A DNA stretch of 27,076 nucleotides, from assembly GCA_964530345.1 (NCBI GenBank), contig CAZGYJ010000018.1, positions 1 through 27,076 of the forward strand, in the 5' to 3' direction. Below the pieces are notes generated by a model, which made no database searches, was not told the origin of the DNA, and saw nothing but the letters and a program-made list of their open reading frames with translations. Below are positions 23,671-27,076 of the stretch, piece by piece; position 1 is the first letter of the stretch; each line of letters opens with the position of its first letter. This DNA is from JALSJK01 sp964530345. Lineage in GTDB: Bacteria > Pseudomonadota > Gammaproteobacteria > Methylococcales > Methylomonadaceae. A program made the translations under genes and the position numbers.

Positions 23671-24549
23671 TTAGTTGCAGATTTGTTTAACTGCGTCGGC
23701 CAACAATTCATCAAGATGCATAATCGCTGTAGAATGGCTAATGCTATCAGTACTCCAGATAGCTTTTATTCCAGATTTTCTAAGTAATTGCTCCGCATCA
23801 TTGCAAAATAATGGATGGGTAACAACTGCATAAATATCATTGGCACCTTGGGATCGTAGCAGTTTGGTAGTTTCTAAAATTGTTCGTCCTGTACTCGCCA
23901 TATCGTCAACAATAACAATTGTTTGGTTTTGAAAATCTGTTTTAGGAAGACTGATTTTAACCTGTTTATCACCTTGACGAATTTTTGTTGCAATACCATA
24001 ATCAAAGCCAATTTTCTCAGCAAGCCCAGCAACCCATTGTTTTGATTCACTATCTGGTCCGACCAAAATAGCATGAACAAATTTTTTCTGAAGTAGGGCG
24101 GTAATAACTGTACCAGCAGATAAAGCAATCGCATTTTTCATAGGAAAAGCTTCATCCAGAGATGAAATACGGTGTAAGTGCGGATCTACAGTGATTAAAT
24201 CATCAAATAAATCAGCAAACCACTCCCCGATAATTTGTTGACTTATTGCTTCACCTGGCTGGTTTTCAATGTCTTGACGCATGTAACATAAATAGGGGGC
24301 AATGAGTGTAATACGTTTAGCGCCTAATCTTCGAGCTGTTTTTGCTGCAAATAATAATTCCACCAGTTTTTCATTTGGTTGATTCAGGCTTCGTATCAAT
24401 AGAATATGTTCTGAAATTTTTGCAGGGAGTCGCACCAAGCTTTCCTGATCTGGAAAATAGTGGATTGAAATTTCTTTTAGTTCCACCTTTAGGCGATTGG
24501 CAAGCCGTTGTGCTTGCGGCAAATAATCAGGGAAAGCGAGAGCCAACAT
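23671..24549 (-). CDS. prs: ribose-phosphate pyrophosphokinase (PRPP synthetase)
   Basis: PRPP synthetase makes 5-phosphoribosyl 1-diphosphate from ribose 5-phosphate and ATP. The 292-aa protein has the ATP-site segment PYLCYMRQD, the pyrophosphate-side VDPHLHR, and the PRPP loop IVIVDDMASTGRT. It is shorter than the E. coli housekeeping enzyme (315 aa) and its flexible-loop segment reads ATKIRQGDKQV rather than the bacterial DKRR type, nearer to archaeal forms. It may therefore be a second, specialised copy. I chose the ATG at 24549 because AAGG sits 8 nt before it; a TTG two codons upstream is less likely. It follows the phosphorylase gene by 15 bp. Confidence 0.9.
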   Translation of the reverse strand: MLALAFPDYLPQAQRLANRLKVELKEISIHYFPDQESLVRLPAKISEHILLIRSLNQPNEKLVELLFAAKTARRLGAKRITLIAPYLCYMRQDIENQPGEAISQQIIGEWFADLFDDLITVDPHLHRISSLDEAFPMKNAIALSAGTVITALLQKKFVHAILVGPDSESKQWVAGLAEKIGFDYGIATKIRQGDKQVKISLPKTDFQNQTIVIVDDMASTGRTILETTKLLRSQGANDIYAVVTHPLFCNDAEQLLRKSGIKAIWSTDSISHSTAIMHLDELLADAVKQICN

Positions 24550-24564
24550 TTTCAATACCTTGAG

Positions 24565-26103
24565 TTAATAAGGAACAAACGATTCAAGAATTTGTTGTTT
24601 AGTTCCAATAGTGTAACCATTTTTTTGAGTAGACAATGTGGTGGAAAAATTAAAATCTGATGGGAATTCAGCAAAAATCTTATATAAAACATCACCTTTT
24701 TCAACTAAATCTCCTAGCTTTTTAAATATATCAACACCCGCTTTTTTGTCCATCGGGGCTCCAGCAATCCTGGCAATTTTAGCCAATTGATAATTATCAA
24801 TATTGGTCACAAAACCATCTTTTTCTGCAACGACTTCATGGCTAAGTTTGCCTGGGCTGAGTTCAATAATTTTTTCTCCCTGGGCTTTTACAATGGCTTT
24901 CATTTTAGCTAAAGCTCTGCCAGAATCAAGAATATCCCGGGCAATGGCATATCCTTGCCCACCACGAACGTCTGGATCAAATTCAATAATTCGTCCAGCA
25001 AGCTGCAAGGATTTTTGTCTGAGTTCAAAAGGGGCAGCAGGGTCATTTTTCAGAACCTGCATGACATCCCGGGCCTCTAATACCGGGCCGATGCCTCTAC
25101 CGATCGGTTGACGACCATCAGTTATAATGACCTCCAGATGAATATTTAGCTGATCTCCAACATATTCGAATAATTTTCGTAGCCCTAAAGCTTGCCTCAT
25201 ATGCCTAACCTTTGCTGTTGGCCCAACCGGTATATCAATTAACAAATGTGTTGAACCAGCCGCAAGTTTTTTTGACAAAATTGAAGCGACCATTTGTCCT
25301 TGTGAGTCAATTCCTAAAGGACGCTCAACTGAGATTAACATATCATCAACAGGAGCTAATTTTGCTGTGCCTCCCCAGGCAAGACATCCTCTTTCTTGTT
25401 GAACAATTTCAAAAAGCCTTTCTGGGGCTAAATCAACTTTGGCAATTAATTCCATGGTATCTGCTGTGCCAGAAGGAGAAGTGATCGCTCGACTGGATGT
25501 TTTGGGTATCAACATTCCATGCGCAGCAACAATGGGTACCACAAGCATCGATGTTCTATTCCCCGGAATACCACCGATACAGTGTTTATCAGCGACTAAT
25601 GATTCATGCCAATTAATACGTTCACCTGAAAACAACATGGCTTTCGTAAGAAATAATAATTCATCGCGATCGAGATTATTTTGACCAGTAGCAACTAAAA
25701 AGGCAGCCATTTCCATTTTGGAATAGCGGCTTTCGACGATGTCGGTTGCGATATCAATGAAATCTTGTTCCGATAATCGCTCGCCATTGATTTTTCTTCG
25801 TACCGCATCCATGGATTTCGGAGGTTCAGCATGATCAACAGTAACAGAACTTCCTGCTTCAATATTCAATTGACTAAATGCTTGTTCTGACAAACCAAGT
25901 TCATCAGAATTAACGATTGAGTGATCATCGACGACATTGAGTACCGCAAGCACTCGATGACCATCTGAACTTATTTTTATTTTCGATAAAGCCTGAAATC
26001 CCTCAGCACGATATAATTCACAATCACGATTCAGATAAGCAACATTTTCGTGATAAGTATCGATTCCAATTCTGCGTATTTTTAAAGTTTCGTTTCCGCT
26101 CAT
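24565..26103 (-). CDS. AMP phosphorylase / archaeal-type thymidine phosphorylase family protein
   Basis: The 512-aa protein belongs to the pyrimidine-nucleoside phosphorylase superfamily in its archaeal-type branch. In archaea such enzymes release the base from nucleoside 5'-monophosphates to give ribose 1,5-bisphosphate. It has an extra N-terminal domain of about 90 residues, the helical domain (ERLSEQDFIDIATDIVESRY), the phosphate-binding part GGIPGNRTSMLVVPI, KTSSRAITSPSGTADTMEL, and a C-terminal domain. The start at MSGNETLKIRRIGIDTY fits the family; the frame stays open 45 codons upstream but that part is unlike homologs. No ribosome-binding site is seen. The prs-like gene follows by 15 bp, so both act probably in nucleotide salvage. 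Confidence 0.9.
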   Translation of the reverse strand: MSGNETLKIRRIGIDTYHENVAYLNRDCELYRAEGFQALSKIKISSDGHRVLAVLNVVDDHSIVNSDELGLSEQAFSQLNIEAGSSVTVDHAEPPKSMDAVRRKINGERLSEQDFIDIATDIVESRYSKMEMAAFLVATGQNNLDRDELLFLTKAMLFSGERINWHESLVADKHCIGGIPGNRTSMLVVPIVAAHGMLIPKTSSRAITSPSGTADTMELIAKVDLAPERLFEIVQQERGCLAWGGTAKLAPVDDMLISVERPLGIDSQGQMVASILSKKLAAGSTHLLIDIPVGPTAKVRHMRQALGLRKLFEYVGDQLNIHLEVIITDGRQPIGRGIGPVLEARDVMQVLKNDPAAPFELRQKSLQLAGRIIEFDPDVRGGQGYAIARDILDSGRALAKMKAIVKAQGEKIIELSPGKLSHEVVAEKDGFVTNIDNYQLAKIARIAGAPMDKKAGVDIFKKLGDLVEKGDVLYKIFAEFPSDFNFSTTLSTQKNGYTIGTKQQILESFVPY

Positions 26104-26429
26104 ACAATTTTGGAGGAATGTTGTAAAAAATACTGTATGGGAGCAAGTATACCTGAAGCTGTGGAATGGGGTCTTGTTAGGATGGTATCCTCGTAATCGT
26201 ATATTTCGTTTTGCTCGGATTGAAAAAGCCAGAACCATACCAACTGACCTTTAAAGCTGATATCGTGAAGAAATTAATCTCAGGTATTTTCCTGTCTATT
26301 TTTTCTAACGTACAGATATTTTAAAAATTTTACAAATTCACGTTGCGTTACCTGGTTATCGTAAAAAGAAAAAAACTCTTTCAAGAAAAAAGATTAACCC
26401 AATATAAAAATGTAAACTTAGATTAATAC
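26104..26429. other. 326-bp intergenic region upstream of the phosphorylase gene
   Basis: This gap lies between the phosphorylase start and the stop of the histidine-kinase gene. It holds an orphan copy of the repeat end box (ATTTTTTCTAACGTACAGA at about 26298-26316) followed at 26321-26335 by TTAAAAATTTTACAA, a 15-mer that also occurs inside repeat copy B (9518-9532). Near the phosphorylase both strands are open over about 45 codons, but neither translation is recognisable. No clear terminator or promoter is seen. Confidence 0.4.
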
Positions 26430-27076
26430 CTAATTGTTCAATTTTGTGAAGATAATCACAACAGTTAGTCCAGGCTGGTTGTCTTCAAAACTAAGTTTAG
26501 CTCGATGCAAATCTGCCACCGCTTTAACGAGACTAAGTCCTAATCCATTTCCGGGCATGCTTCGCGCTGAATCAAGACGGAAAAACCGCTCTAATACTAA
26601 TTTATACTTATCTGTAGGGATACCTACACCATTATCACTCACTTTTAGGGTTATATTTTTTTGTTGTTGCTTCGCCGCTAAAATAATTTGTCCGTTGGCT
26701 GGGGTATATTTAATGGCATTATCTAATAAATTACTCACAGCTTGTGCCAATAAATGTCGATTGCCAGTCACTTTTAATCCATTTTGTACGGTAAGCTTTA
26801 AGGTTTGCTTCTTGGAGTTGGCTAACTCTTGATAAAGCTCTCCCAGTTGCTGTAATAATTTTGATAAATCAACTGATTCCCATTCACCCCGAAAACTTTC
26901 GGCTTCCGTCTGTGCAATTTCTAATAAGGTATTAAAGGTAATAATTAACTCATCTGCATCATTAATTGTTTCAGTCAAGATTTGTTGATATTCCTGACTT
27001 TCACGTTCCTCCAATAAGGTGATTTCCAGTCGGTTGCGTAGTCGCGAGAGTGGTTTGCGTAAATCATGGGCAATAT
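26430..27076 (-). CDS. sensor histidine kinase, C-terminal part (cut by window edge)
   Basis: This is the kinase core of a membrane-type sensor histidine kinase; the gene runs out of the window on the right. The frame is open to the last base and there encodes IAHDLRKPLSRLRNRLE, the H-box, with the phospho-accepting His codon at 27066-27068. Downstream are the N-box (HLLAQAVSNLLDNAIKYTP), G1 (SDNGVGIP), F-box (ERFFRLD) and G2 (GNGLGLSLVKAV), so the ATPase part is intact. A TTG at 27014 could be mistaken for a start but lies after the H-box. The sensor region and any partner regulator are outside. It reads toward the phosphorylase gene. Confidence 0.93.
   Translation of the reverse strand, partial: IAHDLRKPLSRLRNRLEITLLEERESQEYQQILTETINDADELIITFNTLLEIAQTEAESFRGEWESVDLSKLLQQLGELYQELANSKKQTLKLTVQNGLKVTGNRHLLAQAVSNLLDNAIKYTPANGQIILAAKQQQKNITLKVSDNGVGIPTDKYKLVLERFFRLDSARSMPGNGLGLSLVKAVADLHRAKLSFEDNQPGLTVVIIFTKLNN

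Noticed and set aside
26104..26238. 45-codon N-terminal extension of the phosphorylase frame, and an open plus-strand frame over the same bases (contains WNGVLLGWYPRNR).
   Set aside because: The family N-terminus fits the ATG at 26103. Neither extension has a recognisable sequence or ribosome-binding site, and double-open short frames arise by chance.

Overview
The window is an AT-rich stretch of a gammaproteobacterial chromosome, most likely from a type I methanotroph (Methylococcales). This is an inference from gene order and gene content: a compact tgt-yajC-secD-secF block, the ndk-rlmN-pilF...hisS-yfgM-bamB-der block, a secreted CAP-domain protein ending in a VPxPA-type PEP-CTERM sorting tail, and an archaeal-type AMP/thymidine phosphorylase paired with a PRPP synthetase. 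No methane-oxidation gene is in view, so the order-level call is not proven.

Layout. 1-1032 (minus): a small TPR-like protein overlapping an SDR oxidoreductase. 1316-5742 (plus): queuine tRNA modification (tgt), then the SecYEG accessory proteins YajC, SecD and SecF. 5870-13531 (plus): ndk, rlmN (overlapping ndk by 26 nt), pilF (overlapping rlmN), hisS, a 353-bp repeat-filled gap, then the tightly packed yfgM-bamB-der-tpx. rodZ and ispG, which often lie between pilF and hisS in Gammaproteobacteria, are absent here. 13692-14480 (minus): a stand-alone double-receiver response regulator. 14858-16504 (plus): a YihY/BrkB membrane protein and a one-domain PilZ protein.

16627-20446 (plus): a complete succinate dehydrogenase operon with an assembly factor at each end: a 56-codon SDHAF4-type (DUF1674) gene, sdhC, sdhD, sdhA, sdhB and sdhE. 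All heme, FAD and Fe-S ligands that can be checked by eye are present. 20476-22787: an alpha/beta hydrolase (minus), the CAP/PEP-CTERM secreted protein (plus) with a strong intrinsic terminator, and a degenerate cyclic-nucleotide-binding-fold protein (minus). 23104-23484 (plus): an FMN-binding PNPOx-like protein. 23671-26103 (minus): an AMP phosphorylase-like gene followed by a PRPP synthetase. The right edge cuts a sensor histidine kinase (minus) just upstream of its phospho-accepting histidine.

The intergenic DNA holds most of what is unusual. Three copies of a dispersed element of about 130 bp (1142-1274, 9434-9562, and 22901-23023 inverted) share a TCTATCGCA hairpin and an ATTTTTTGtCGTgtACAG end box. 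Two further places carry only a shortened end box. There is also a 156-bp ERIC-like near-perfect palindrome (9576-9731), a related smaller element (about 13590-13650), and a 100-bp MITE-like element with 16-bp terminal inverted repeats (23520-23619). I found no CRISPR array, tRNA, rRNA, intact transposase or phage gene. The window is mostly ordinary core genome; the repeat families and the phosphorylase/PRPP synthetase pair are the parts most worth following up.
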